Of a stretch of 64,000 nt of DNA, positions 54,961 to 64,000 are shown piece after piece. The number at the start of each line of letters is the position of its first letter. Positions within the stretch are counted from its first letter, which is position 1. A model generated the notes under the pieces. It did not search any database. It worked only from the letters and a program-made list of their open reading frames with translations, and was not told where the DNA came from. This DNA comes from Chloranthus sessilifolius (lineage: Eukaryota > Streptophyta > Magnoliopsida > Chloranthales > Chloranthaceae). A program made the translations under genes and the position numbers. The stretch spans positions 38,825,810 through 38,889,809 of the forward strand of contig CM037593.1 in the NCBI GenBank assembly GCA_021018995.1, in the 5' to 3' direction.

Positions 54961-55911
54961 TTGATTTTATCGAATGCTGCCTGATAGTCGTCGTTCCATT
55001 CAACGGGCGAATTCTTTCTTAGTAGCTTGAAGATTGGTGTGCAGATTGGAGTTAGCTGTGCAATGAACTAACTGATATATTATATCCTACCCAAGAACCC
55101 TCTAACTTCTTTCTCGATAGATGGTGGCAACATTTCTGTGATGGCTTTGACTTTGACTAGGTCGACCTCGATCCCTCTCCTGCTAATGATGAATCCCAAC
55201 AATTTCTCGGACATAGCACCGAATGCGCACTTCTGTGAATTCAGACATAACCTATACTTTCTCAACCTCTCAAATAGTTTCTGAAGGTTTACCAAGAGAT
55301 CGCTTTGCTTTGATGACTTGGCTATCATATCATCGACATATACTTCAATTTCGTGGTGCATCATGTCATGAAACAGCGTAGTCATAGCTCTTTGGTACGT
55401 TGCACTGGCATTCTTCAGCCCAAATGACATGACTCTATAGCAAAAGATTCCCCAAGGAGTGATGAACGTAGTTTTCTCTCAATCTACCTACCATCTTAAT
55501 CTGATTGTATCCTGAGAATTCGTCCATAAAAGAAAGCATCTCGTGCTTAGCAGTGTTATCGACCAAGATGTTGATGTGCGGTAATGGAAAATTGTCCTTC
55601 GAGCTCGCTTTGTTTAAATTGTGAAAATCAATACACATGCGGACCTTACCATCCTTCTTCGGCACAGGCACAATATTGGCTACCCATTGTGGGTATTTGG
55701 ATACCATGAGGAATCCTGCGTCATACGGCTTAATGACTTCGTCCTTGACTTTTAACATCCACTCGGGTCGGAGACACTTCAGCTTCTGCTTAACCAGCTT
55801 CATATCAGGGTAGAGAGGCAACTCATGCTCGACCAAATCGGTGTCTAAACCAGACATGTCCTCGTATGACCAGGCAAAAACATCTTGGTATGACGGAAGG
55901 AAGTCGATCAT
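54961..55911 (-). pseudogene. B2 reverse transcriptase
   Basis: Reads YQDVFAWSYEDMSGLDTDLV, VPVPKKDGKVRMCIDFHNLN, MSFGLKNASATYQRAMTTLF and VYVDDMIAKSSKQSD, with RRGIEVDLVKVKAI in the connection. The YVDD catalytic region is inside 55080-55430. Broken. Confidence 0.9.
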
Positions 55912-56915
55912 GCTTTATCTTTCTTCGAGAGACAATGACGTTTTGATTTTGGTAATTTAAGGAATCTCCTTAGTTCGTAGATTGATATCTTTCATTTCTT
56001 CAATAATGGGGGTAGGGCCATGCTCAAATTTGGCAAACAGGTTAAGGAGCTCATTAGGGAGTTCCTCCAAAGGGATATCCTCGTCCAGACTCGTAACTCC
56101 TATCTCTTTTTGTATTTCTATAGGAAAGGGGCTGATTTTATGTGAGACGGGTATTTCAATTAAGGCATCTTTTTATGGGATTTTATTTAGAATTTTAAAT
56201 GACAATATTTTTGGACTTTGTATTTTTTCAATGTTTTTGGAATTTTTATTTCCTTTGGAGACTGACCCTTGGCAGTATGAGTCTGTGTATATACAAGGTA
56301 TTGCCTGCCAAAAGCTTATTTTACTTTTTATAGGTTGTTTTTTTTGGGAAACGGGTGCCAAATGTTAAGCCACTCCTTGCTTCCAGGGTTTGGGGCAAAG
56401 ATGCCCAGTTGCGTACCTGAGAGGCCGCTCCTTTACTTGTTTGGATGGAGGGTGCTGACTGATACGACTCTTCGGAGTCAACCTCCATCATGTTGATTCC
56501 CATTTCGTCTGAGATAATATTCTCAAACGTTAACACAATTTGTGGTGATTCACCATAGGGGGAGTTTATTCAGGTATGGTTTGTCATTCCTCAAAGAGGG
56601 ATAACGCGGCCAAGTCTATCTCCAAGCTCGAAAGGGTGATGTGGGGATTGGTGGGGTGAACCGATGCTGTGGGCTTATGTGGGGTTAAATGAGTTACCCC
56701 ATTTTAGTCGATCTTTACAACCCAGGCGCTCACAAATGAGTTCCTGATGTGAGGTCTGGGATAGGGTTTCTCTTCTATGTGGATCCCCTTGACTTTTACA
56801 GCTGTCATTGCGCAGACTTTTTCTTAACCTCTCATACCTCTTCTTTCGTGGGCTTGTAACCTAGCCCAAATCTGACTTTTTGGCCTCCGTTAGCTATGAC
56901 GGGCTCTTTTCTGCC
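55912..56915 (-). pseudogene. B2 protease-RT linker
   Basis: Counterpart of B1 43825-44850 (for example ENIISDEMGINMMEVDS). No recognised domain. Confidence 0.5.
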
Positions 56916-57662
56916 TTATAGTCTGGGCCCCAGCCCCCTTCCTTTTTGATAGCTCCACTTTTGGATCATGGCCACTACTGCTATCATTCTCCCTCTGGTT
57001 CTTGGAATGATGCCCTCGATGGGCTCCGGGAGTACCGTCGACACCTCGTATTCGAAACTGTGGAGGTCGGCGTCCTCAGTGGTGTGCGGCACATCCAGCA
57101 CTTTGGGTTTTTTGATGCTGCTATTGGATTTTTCCTTCTCACTGTGTCCTTCACCAATGATTGTGATGATCTTATGACTGAATGCAAACTTGAGCTTTTG
57201 GTGCAGCGTTGACGGTATTACTCGGACCTCATATAGCCACGGGCACCCTAACAGTAGATTGAATGAGGATTTGATGTCCATCACTTAAAATAATATAGAG
57301 AAGGTCATTAGCCCAATTAATAGCTCAAGGTAAACTTCTCCCATTATCTCTCTTTGTGTGTTATCGAAGCCTCTAGCACTAGTTCTTGTGGGTCTTAGCA
57401 TGCAAGAATCTACCCCAATCTTGGTGGCGGTTCTTAACGGGCATATGTTTAATGGAGACCCATTATCGATTAAAATGAAGGGGATTATCATATTTCTGGA
57501 CTCAATAGTTGTATTTAAGGATTTTGAGTGACTACCTCCTTCCACTGGTAAATCGGCATCTGAAAACGAAATAGCATTTGGAGCTATCACTTGACCAATT
57601 ATCTGCCCGACTTCATCTGGGCTAACCTGAAGTGATACATGCACATTTTTTAATGCCCCCAT
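56916..57662 (-). pseudogene. B2 aspartic protease with G-patch
   Basis: IPFILIDNGSPLNICPLRTA carries the active-site Asp; RGFDNTQREIMGEVYLELLI and FNLLLGCPWLYEVRVIPSTL follow. The end reads MIQKWSYQKGRGLGPRL, a G-patch as in B1. Broken, but the main motifs are present. Confidence 0.75.
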
Positions 57663-60600
57663 TAAAGCTTAAAAATGGAGTGGGGATGTCCAGTATATGT
57701 TCCCATTAACAGATCCCATACAGTAATATGGGCAGACATTCTTCTCAGTTGAATCTCCAGTATATGTTCTCGATTCGTTTTCTCAAAAGGATTCACGGCG
57801 CTATCTTTCTTCCCCTCTGATTGGGCTTGTGCTACTGGTGGTGCTTCTGGCTGCTTCAAAATCTTCCTAGATCGGGTAACAAATTCCACAACCCCTTCTC
57901 TATTGTTGCCAGCATTGATATCCATTTGTTCATAACTCAGCAGGACCTGATGAGGATCGTAGGTTGCTCCTAAAATCTGAAATGGTATAGCTGCTGGTAT
58001 CAGATGCACTTGCATTGCAGGCTCCGAGGGTGTGGATAATACTTGATTCACTTCAGTGATAGCTGGTTGGGTGGAAAAATTAGGCAGAATGGGGGTGGTG
58101 AAGCTTGTGGGTAGTTGTACCGGGGGTAAAGGGGTAGGAGTAGGCCATTGGTAGCTGATGGGTGTCGATGGGGGATTGGGGGTATGATGGGCTAATGGGT
58201 AATTGATGGGGAAGGTGGTGTATGGTTGATATGCATTTATATGCACATAATTGACAGGTGTGGGTTAGAAAAATAGTCTGATAAATTCAAGGGTTCAATC
58301 ACCCCAATATTTCTTTCTTCACAATTTCTCGACAATGGTGCCACATAATTCTCTCAATTACTGATGTAATCCGATGGATCAAATTCAAATTCCTCCTCAC
58401 ATTCTTCTATCATCCCGATGGTGGGTCTGAGATCTGCTCCTCCGGTAGGATGTGGGGGTAATGGCACCTGATGAATGCTCGCGTGCTAGTTCACTTGAGA
58501 AGGTGCTGGTGGAATGATTTTTTCGGCATCGATTAAATCTTGGATTGTGTACTTCAATGGGAAGCAGCGATCAGTCGGGTGATCCGAACCCTGATGAAAA
58601 TTACAGTGAGTATTAGGGTCATAATTCTTTGGAATTGGGTGAGGAGGAGATTGCGATTGACGAACAGTAACTAATCCCTTTTCTATTAGTAAAGGTAAAA
58701 GTACACTTAAAGACTACCCTAGGGGTGTAAACACTCAGTTGTAGCGGGCTCTCCTCTACTCCGAAGTAATCTTCATTTCTTGTCCACTCCCTACTCTATG
58801 CATCTGCTCAGTTCTGACTGGTGCTGGCGGGGCTGCTTGAAATTGGAATGGGGTTATATTATTATTGGGCTTGGTGTTGGCAATATTCTGGACATCGATC
58901 CCTATTCTGTTCTTGTTCATCTGTTCTGAAAACCTTCTAACCCCACTGGCTCCACTCGGTACATTCTTGTTCAGGCAACCTTCCCTAATAGCATCTTCAC
59001 AGCGATTGACATTCCTTACCAGATCAATAAAGCTGGACTGCTACTAGTACACTAAAAAGTTTGAGATTACTGGCAAGGTATTTTTGGAAATCATTTCTAT
59101 TTGTTCATCAACAGGTATCCTGTTTCTAGCCTGAGCTGCCAGTGCTCTCCAACGCCCTATGTAATCGTTAAAGGTCTCATTCGGGTTCTGCTTCAAACGG
59201 GCCAAGTCAAACTTACGTGGTTTAATGTCTATATTATAGACATATTGCTCCTGAAAAAAGTGCATCAAGTCCTTCCAAGTTTTCATCATAGATGGTTCCA
59301 AAGACGAAAATGATCTCAAGGCTAGATCGGTCAAACTCTTCTGAAAGACCTTTATCAATAGTCTTTCGTCCCCTCCATATTGGCACATGTCCCCACAATA
59401 AGACTTGAGGTGTGTTATGGGATTGCAGGTGCTATTGTACTTGTCAAAAGCTAACATTTTAAATTTGGGAGGTAAGGGTACATCAGCGAACAATCATAAA
59501 TCTGAGAAGTCTGTGGCGTGGATTTCAGCACCACCCATCTTCAACAACTGCTTATGTATTTTTTCTAACTGCTCTTTCAACTGCTCTGACTCCTTGGATA
59601 TCGGGGCCACTTTCTCGACAGTTGGTTGGACTTCATTTTGGGCTACCAGGGGTGGGCAATTATAGGAGGAGGGTTAAAGTTGGTCAATGCCCTAGCATAT
59701 GCTCCACTATTCCTAATCTCATCTTCTTCATACTGCTGGTCTATATAGGGTGCAGTGAGGGCGAGATTCTCTTACTGGTGTTGCATGGACTGGATGGGAA
59801 TGGCATGGGTGGGGGTTGGGTGAGTCCATTGGGGATGAGGGAAGGTTTGTTGGATGATGGGATCAGTGGAAGTTAGATTTTGGAGTGGGTCTTGATGAGG
59901 CCATTGGGCCTGGGGAAAGGCTTGAAACTGACTTTGGGATGTTGGGATATGGGTGAATTGGGGTTGATGTAAGGAATGGGTTTGAGCTGGGTATGAGGGC
60001 TGTGAACGAGTGAAATTTTGGAGGAATTGTGAAGGGTACAGGTGTGAGGATCCAAGGTTTTGCTAGGCTTGGGTTTGGGCTATGAAGCCTTGGGAGGGTT
60101 GGGCTATGAAGGTTTGGCCCATGGGTCCTTGGGAAGCTTGGGCTACAAAGCCTTGGTCATGATAGGTGTGGCCTAGGGGGCCTTGGTGGGTTTGGTTCAT
60201 GGGCCACTGGTGGGTTTGGGTCATGGGACCTTGGTGGGTCTGGCCCAATGGGCCTTGGTGGGTCTGGTCCATGGGTCATTATTTGGGCCATGGGCCCCGG
60301 ATGGGTATGGGTCATAGGGTTTTGGGCCAAGGGCATTAGGGTATGAGGGTAATGGGAGTTTGGGCCATTGGGCTTTGGGATGTGTGGGAAATGGGGGTTT
60401 GGGCCATTGGGCCATGTGGGAAAGGGGGGTGTGGATAGTGTGGATGATGGCGGTTTGATGGGGGTCATGGGGGAATGAGGGGTGGGATATGGGGTGGATT
60501 GGAGAAATGAGGTAGGGCATTGGTGGATGGATTAGGCATGTATGGGGGAGTACATGGGGCATAGAGGTGGAGAATGAGAGAGGAAAGTTGGTCATGGCTT

Positions 60601-60982
60601 TGGAAAAGATGGGCATGACTTGGGTAAATGGAGGGATGTGTGGGGGATTGGATGTGGTATGGATGGATGTGGGTGGATTGGGTTGGGCAGATGAAAAATA
60701 GGGTATGCTGGTTAAAGTGAAGGATGGGTTTTGAACGAGTGTGGAAGGAAGGTGAGATGGGTTGGAGATGGCCATGGTTGAAGGCATGGCTTGAAAAAAT
60801 GATGAGAAATTTGGATTTTGGGTATTTGGGGAAGTGGTGGAAGAGAAAATAGGGGCACCGAACGGGCCGATTATCATGAGGGTTGATTGGGCAAGGGGGG
60901 CGGAAGTAAAGGTTTCTTCGGTATGGGAATGGGTTGGAGAATGTGGCGGGGATGAGTCGGGATCGACATAAGTCGGGTCCAC
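57663..60982 (-). pseudogene. B2 gag
   Basis: N-terminal Pro/Ser/His-rich part (60982-60221) starts around DPTYVDPDSSPPHSPTHSHT. A short tract of GPLGQTHQ units lies at 60070-60300. The capsid core (59493-59044) reads FKMLAFDKYNSTCNPITHLK and NPNETFNDYIGRWRALAAQA. The knuckle region is near 58570-58620, and the Pro-rich end (58246-57662) leads into protease. Broken. Confidence 0.8.
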
Positions 60983-61478
60983 AGCCTAAGACATATCTCG
61001 GTATCGGGTCGGGTATGGGTGCCTCGGATGGGGCCCGTAAACCTTCCTCCTAGTTTCCCTATGGGATGACGGAGGGTACGATGGTGTCGTTGTGCTGGCA
61101 ACAATCAAGACTCTATTTTTGGATTTTAAATTTTAAATTTTTTGAATTTTTATAAGTGAAAAGAAATGAGGATTCTGGGGGCCTTTTGAAATCCCTTTTG
61201 GGTGACTCTCGTACCCTAAATAGGTCTCGTGGCAAAGGTTCTGAAGCTTTCGAAAGAATCAAAGGGAAACCCTTTAATCTATTGAAGACACGAAAACTAA
61301 TGCAAACAACCCGATCCCCCGAAATGAATAAAAAATATGTCGCCTTCTTTTGACCGGCGAGGGCGTATTGGGTGTCGAAAGTTGCGGGGCCTAAACAGAG
61401 GCACTAAAGGCACTGATCGGGGAGTCCAGGGTGTAAAATAGGCCACCAGATTCAGACTGATGTTGTTCAGAACCAACC

Positions 61479-61595
61479 TGGCGCAACTAATAGTGGCACC
61501 AGAGCAAAAGTTCCCAGAATAAATATGGCGCAACTAATAGTTATGCCAGTGTTCTTTTGAGACATTTTGCATTGGCGCAACTAATAGTGGCGCCA
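61479..61595. repeat. Three-copy palindrome array in B2 leader
   Basis: Cores begin at 61479, 61526 and 61573, exactly 47 bp apart. The 61479 and 61573 copies share the variant right arm TAGTGGCRCCA. Spacers differ from each other but loosely match those at the same rank in B1. Confidence 0.95.
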
Positions 61596-62099
61596 GAGCA
61601 AAATGGTTCTCCAGATTTCTTGACAGCAGCAAACTCAGTCCGAAATGGGTCTCCAAAATGACTTTTTGTGGAAGTTAGACTTCCGGGGACTGACTGTTTA
61701 TATGATCCGCCTCTTTCCTCACCGATCCTAAGGGTTTAGAGGCCAAATTGGGTTCACTATCGCTCTCTTTTTTCAGGCTTTTAAGCTTGGTAACAAGAAG
61801 GTTACCCACCCAATATACCTCAAGTGCAAGCACTTTTCTCAGGTATTAGGTGGGCTGAGACTTTTCTGGATCATTACCACTAGGGGTTACCGCCGAACTA
61901 AGACCTGGGAGTTTGTATCTGTGCCTAAATAACTCAATCCTTGAAAATCTACCCCGCAAAAATCAATTTAAATCCCCTTTGTTGGTTCAAATTTATTTTT
62001 TACTTTTAAGGAAATTTTCTTAAGTTCAAAGATCGGGGGTGATGATCCTGTGCCACCTTTATGGGCCGGCGTTCACTAGCGGAATATATTTGCGAAATT

Positions 62100-62290
62100 A
62101 AAAACGCAAGTAGGCCCGCTAAACGGCTAAGGCACTTGGAATGAGGGAAATGTAAGGAATTTAAATGACAATGCACAAGTAGACCCGTCGATCGGCTAAG
62201 GTGCTTGAAATGACGAAAATGTAAAGAAATTGAATGATGGTGAGCAAGTAGGCCTGCCAAACGGCTAAGGCTCGTAAATGACGTAAAATT
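62100..62290. repeat. Three 69-bp tandem repeats in B2 leader
   Basis: The word CAAGTAGRCC recurs at 62107, 62176 and 62245, a constant 69-bp step. Reverse-strand counterpart of 37585-37790. Confidence 0.9.
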
Positions 62291-62410
62291 AGGGGTATGT
62301 AAAATGACGTAATCGGAGGGGTGAGTAAAAAATAAATAAAAACAGTAATAAAAGGGTTAGTAAATCAAAAATAAAGAGGCCAAATTCAAGGGGAAGCTCT
62401 ACTAGCTACT

Positions 62411-62427
62411 TCCCAGCAGAGTCGCCA
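62411..62427 (-). other. B2 primer-binding site (tRNA-Arg type)
   Basis: Minus strand TGGCGACTCTGCTGGGA, four bases inside the LTR edge at 62432. Confidence 0.85.
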
Positions 62428-63150
62428 TCTATGTAACCGTGAGATTTTTGATGATCCCATCATGACGATGCACTCTCTAATGAAATATTTAGAGTCGTCA
62501 CCTAGAGCTTTTGGTGTCCCAGGAAACCTAGATCAATTTTATAAGCACCGAAGTGTCACAAATATGACTCTTAATCCGGTCTACGCCAAAGGCTCTTGAG
62601 TAGGGGCTTCGGTTATCGATTGGGAAGGTATTAGGCACCCAATCAACCCGCTTAATGCGGTCTCTACTTATGTCAAAATAAAAAAAATATAAAAGAAAAG
62701 AAAATGCCTTCTTCTTACCCAAAGGGTCTTAAAATCTTTTCTGTGCCCCTCCGTTCCTACTGAAAATCCGATTGCGTAACAGCACAAATGAGTGGATGGA
62801 GAAAGGATTGAGAAGGTAGAGGAATAGAGGGGAGAGCCGAAACTCTTGAGCCCTTATTGCACCGCTGTGGAGTCTTGCGTTGGCTTGCTTCGGTGAGCTT
62901 TTGAAGGCTTGTATGGTGAGAAATGAGGTTCTAACTCCTAGGGCTTGATAGCTAAGAGGTAGAGAGGGAAGGCTAGAGGGTAACACACACCTAACCTAGA
63001 GCTTTTTGGTGAAATGCTAAGGTCTAAAGGAAGTTTTGAAGTTCTGAAATTTGTATGGGAATGGTGCACTAGAGGAGAGAGAGAGAAGGAATTCCTTAAT
63101 CTCTTAATTGTAAATTTTTTCAAGCCTTTGTAAAGGGAGGGGTGCCTCTC

Positions 63151-63158
63151 TATTTATA
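63151..63158 (-). promoter_or_regulatory. TATA box in B2 5' LTR
   Basis: TATAAATA on the minus strand, aligned with the other family B TATA boxes. Confidence 0.7.
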
Positions 63159-63440
63159 GGAAAAAGAGAGGTTAGGAGGGTGCTTAGAGGCTAATTTGGA
63201 TTAGCAATTAGATAATCTAGCCATCTAAGATTTCCTAAAGTTTTTGGAGCCTTGAAAAGTGTGAAGAGTTGCTCCAATAGTGGATGATAGGGGGGCTTTA
63301 AACCACTTAAGAGGTTGCACATAGACAGTAAATGGGTGCAACGGAACTAGAAAAACATACCCCAAAGGTTAAGATAGTTAGCAAGTCAAGCCTCATTCTC
63401 GAAATTTGAGGCAAAGAACCAGGGCTACTGTTTATAAGCC

Positions 63441-63608
63441 TGGTGCAACTAATAGTTGCGCCAGGCTTAGGAACAGTAAAACAGTGTTCCTACGGTGGCC
63501 TGGAGGTTGGATCCTCTAGGTGGGGTCCAGCTTATAACTGGAGCAACTATTAGTTGCGCCAAGCCATTTCTGGAGAGAAATGGCTTGGCGCAAGTAATAC
63601 TTGTGCCA
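63441..63608. repeat. Palindrome cluster in B2 5' LTR with a compound palindrome
   Basis: Cores begin at 63441, 63539 and 63586 (steps 98 and 47). The last two are joined by a larger palindrome, 63554-63593, with perfect 18-bp arms around GGAG. Confidence 0.95.
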
Positions 63609-63985
63609 AAACCCTAGGGGGCTCCACAATATTTACCTTTTTGCCCTTGAGCTTCGGAATGCAATATCTACACACAGCTCCGATTGGGGTGATTCTTGGT
63701 TCGTTAGGAAGCTGAGGACTTCTACTTTTTAATGGTATAAGATTTGATCATAGTAGAAGGTCACAGCTAGTCCCAATGTACCACTCTTCATCCATTGCTC
63801 GGGAAAGCTAGGTTTAGGTCCGGAATGGGTTTTAAGGGTTGGGATGGGCTTCTAAGGGTTTGGGAAGGTTCCTATGGGATCTAGGGTGATTCCTAAGGGT
63901 TCCATTCATGCCATCAAAAGCTTGGAGATGCGCCTCTCTAGAAATGTGTCTCGATCAGGCCTTGGGCCAAATTTCGGTGTCTACA

Positions 63986-64000
63986 AGGCCGAGAATGAAG
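63986..64000 (+). pseudogene. C gag resumes after B2, with right AGGCC target duplication
   Basis: AGGCC (63986-63990) repeats 8139-8143, and the following bases continue the interrupted C gag until the window ends. Confidence 0.75.

Larger units (their letters stand above)
60983..62410 (-). other. B2 leader
   Basis: Non-coding; aligned with the B1 leader. Contains the three-copy palindrome array (61479-61595) and three 69-bp tandem units (62100-62290). Confidence 0.75.
8144..63985 (-). mobile_element. B2: giant Tat/Ogre-type Ty3/gypsy element with two nested guests
   Basis: Minus-strand element with 5' LTR 62432-63985, primer site 62411-62427, leader with palindromes, gag, protease with G-patch, RT, RNase H, a second (archaeal-type) RNase H, integrase, a long 3' region with two antisense genes, and a 3' LTR split by element A (8144-8301 plus 24847-26231). 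It spans 55.8 kb; removing A (16.5 kb) and B1 (16.6 kb) leaves about 22.7 kb, giant even for the Tat/Ogre group. AGGCC flanks both ends. LTR divergence by eye is around 10%, so it is the oldest of the three nested elements. It is clearly broken, with well over a dozen lesions across gag-pol. Confidence 0.9.
62432..63985 (-). repeat. B2 5' LTR
   Basis: 1554 bp; plus-strand ends TGTAACCGT and GGTGTCTACA. Minus-strand TATA box at 63151-63158. Three palindromes in U3 (63441, 63539, 63586). Confidence 0.95.

Noticed and set aside
1-64000. tRNA, rRNA, snoRNA or microRNA genes
   Set aside because: Primer-binding sites resemble tRNA 3' ends, but no cloverleaf with A and B boxes was seen; the palindromes are too short for typical plant microRNA precursors.

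Overview
The window is pure transposable-element territory from a flowering plant, probably one with a large, repeat-rich genome. I see no ordinary host gene, rRNA, tRNA or CRISPR locus. It is a nest of Ty3/gypsy LTR retrotransposons from three lineages: an Athila-type family (A, tRNA-Asp-like primer site), a Tat/Ogre-type family (B, tRNA-Arg-like primer site, second RNase H) and an initiator-Met-primed, chromovirus-type element (C). All coding copies look inactive. Names A, A', B1, B2, B3 and C are mine.

Layout. 1-2781: A', a minus-strand non-autonomous Athila relative with a 1.8 kb LTR, only 0.9 kb of interior, and the last 65 bp of its other LTR at the window start. It sits inside B3 (2782-3339), the 3' part of a family B LTR. 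3340-7030 is probably the LTR of C, followed by its primer site and gag (to 8143). At 8143 the gag is split by B2, a huge minus-strand Tat-type element (8144-63985) flanked by the target duplication AGGCC; C resumes at 63986. Without its guests B2 is about 22.7 kb.

B2 hosts two later insertions. A (8302-24846, minus, 16.5 kb Athila-type with gag-pol and an extra 828-codon frame) lies in its 3' LTR. B1 (35875-52460, plus, 16.6 kb, same family as B2) lies in its 3' non-coding region, flanked by GTTTT on both sides. Between pol and its 3' LTR, B2 carries about 6-7 kb absent from B1: two plus-strand (antisense) genes, an intron-containing plant-mobile-domain (PMD) gene at 29776-32439 and a DUF7745-like gene at 33091-34612. 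LTR divergence judged by eye (A about 5%, B1 about 8%, B2 about 10%) agrees with the nesting order.

The most unusual signal is a 23-bp palindrome (arms TGGCGCAACTA and TAGTTGCGCCA around one A or T) found 23 times, only in family B. Copies stand in clusters with a regular step of 46-48 bp (or about 100 bp) and mostly unlike spacers. Clusters occur in the LTR U3 upstream of the TATA box, in the leader upstream of gag, and upstream of each antisense gene. Several copies keep pairing through matched changes or extend into longer palindromes. This looks like a family-specific cis-element, perhaps a promoter or structured-RNA module carried by every transcription unit of the element.
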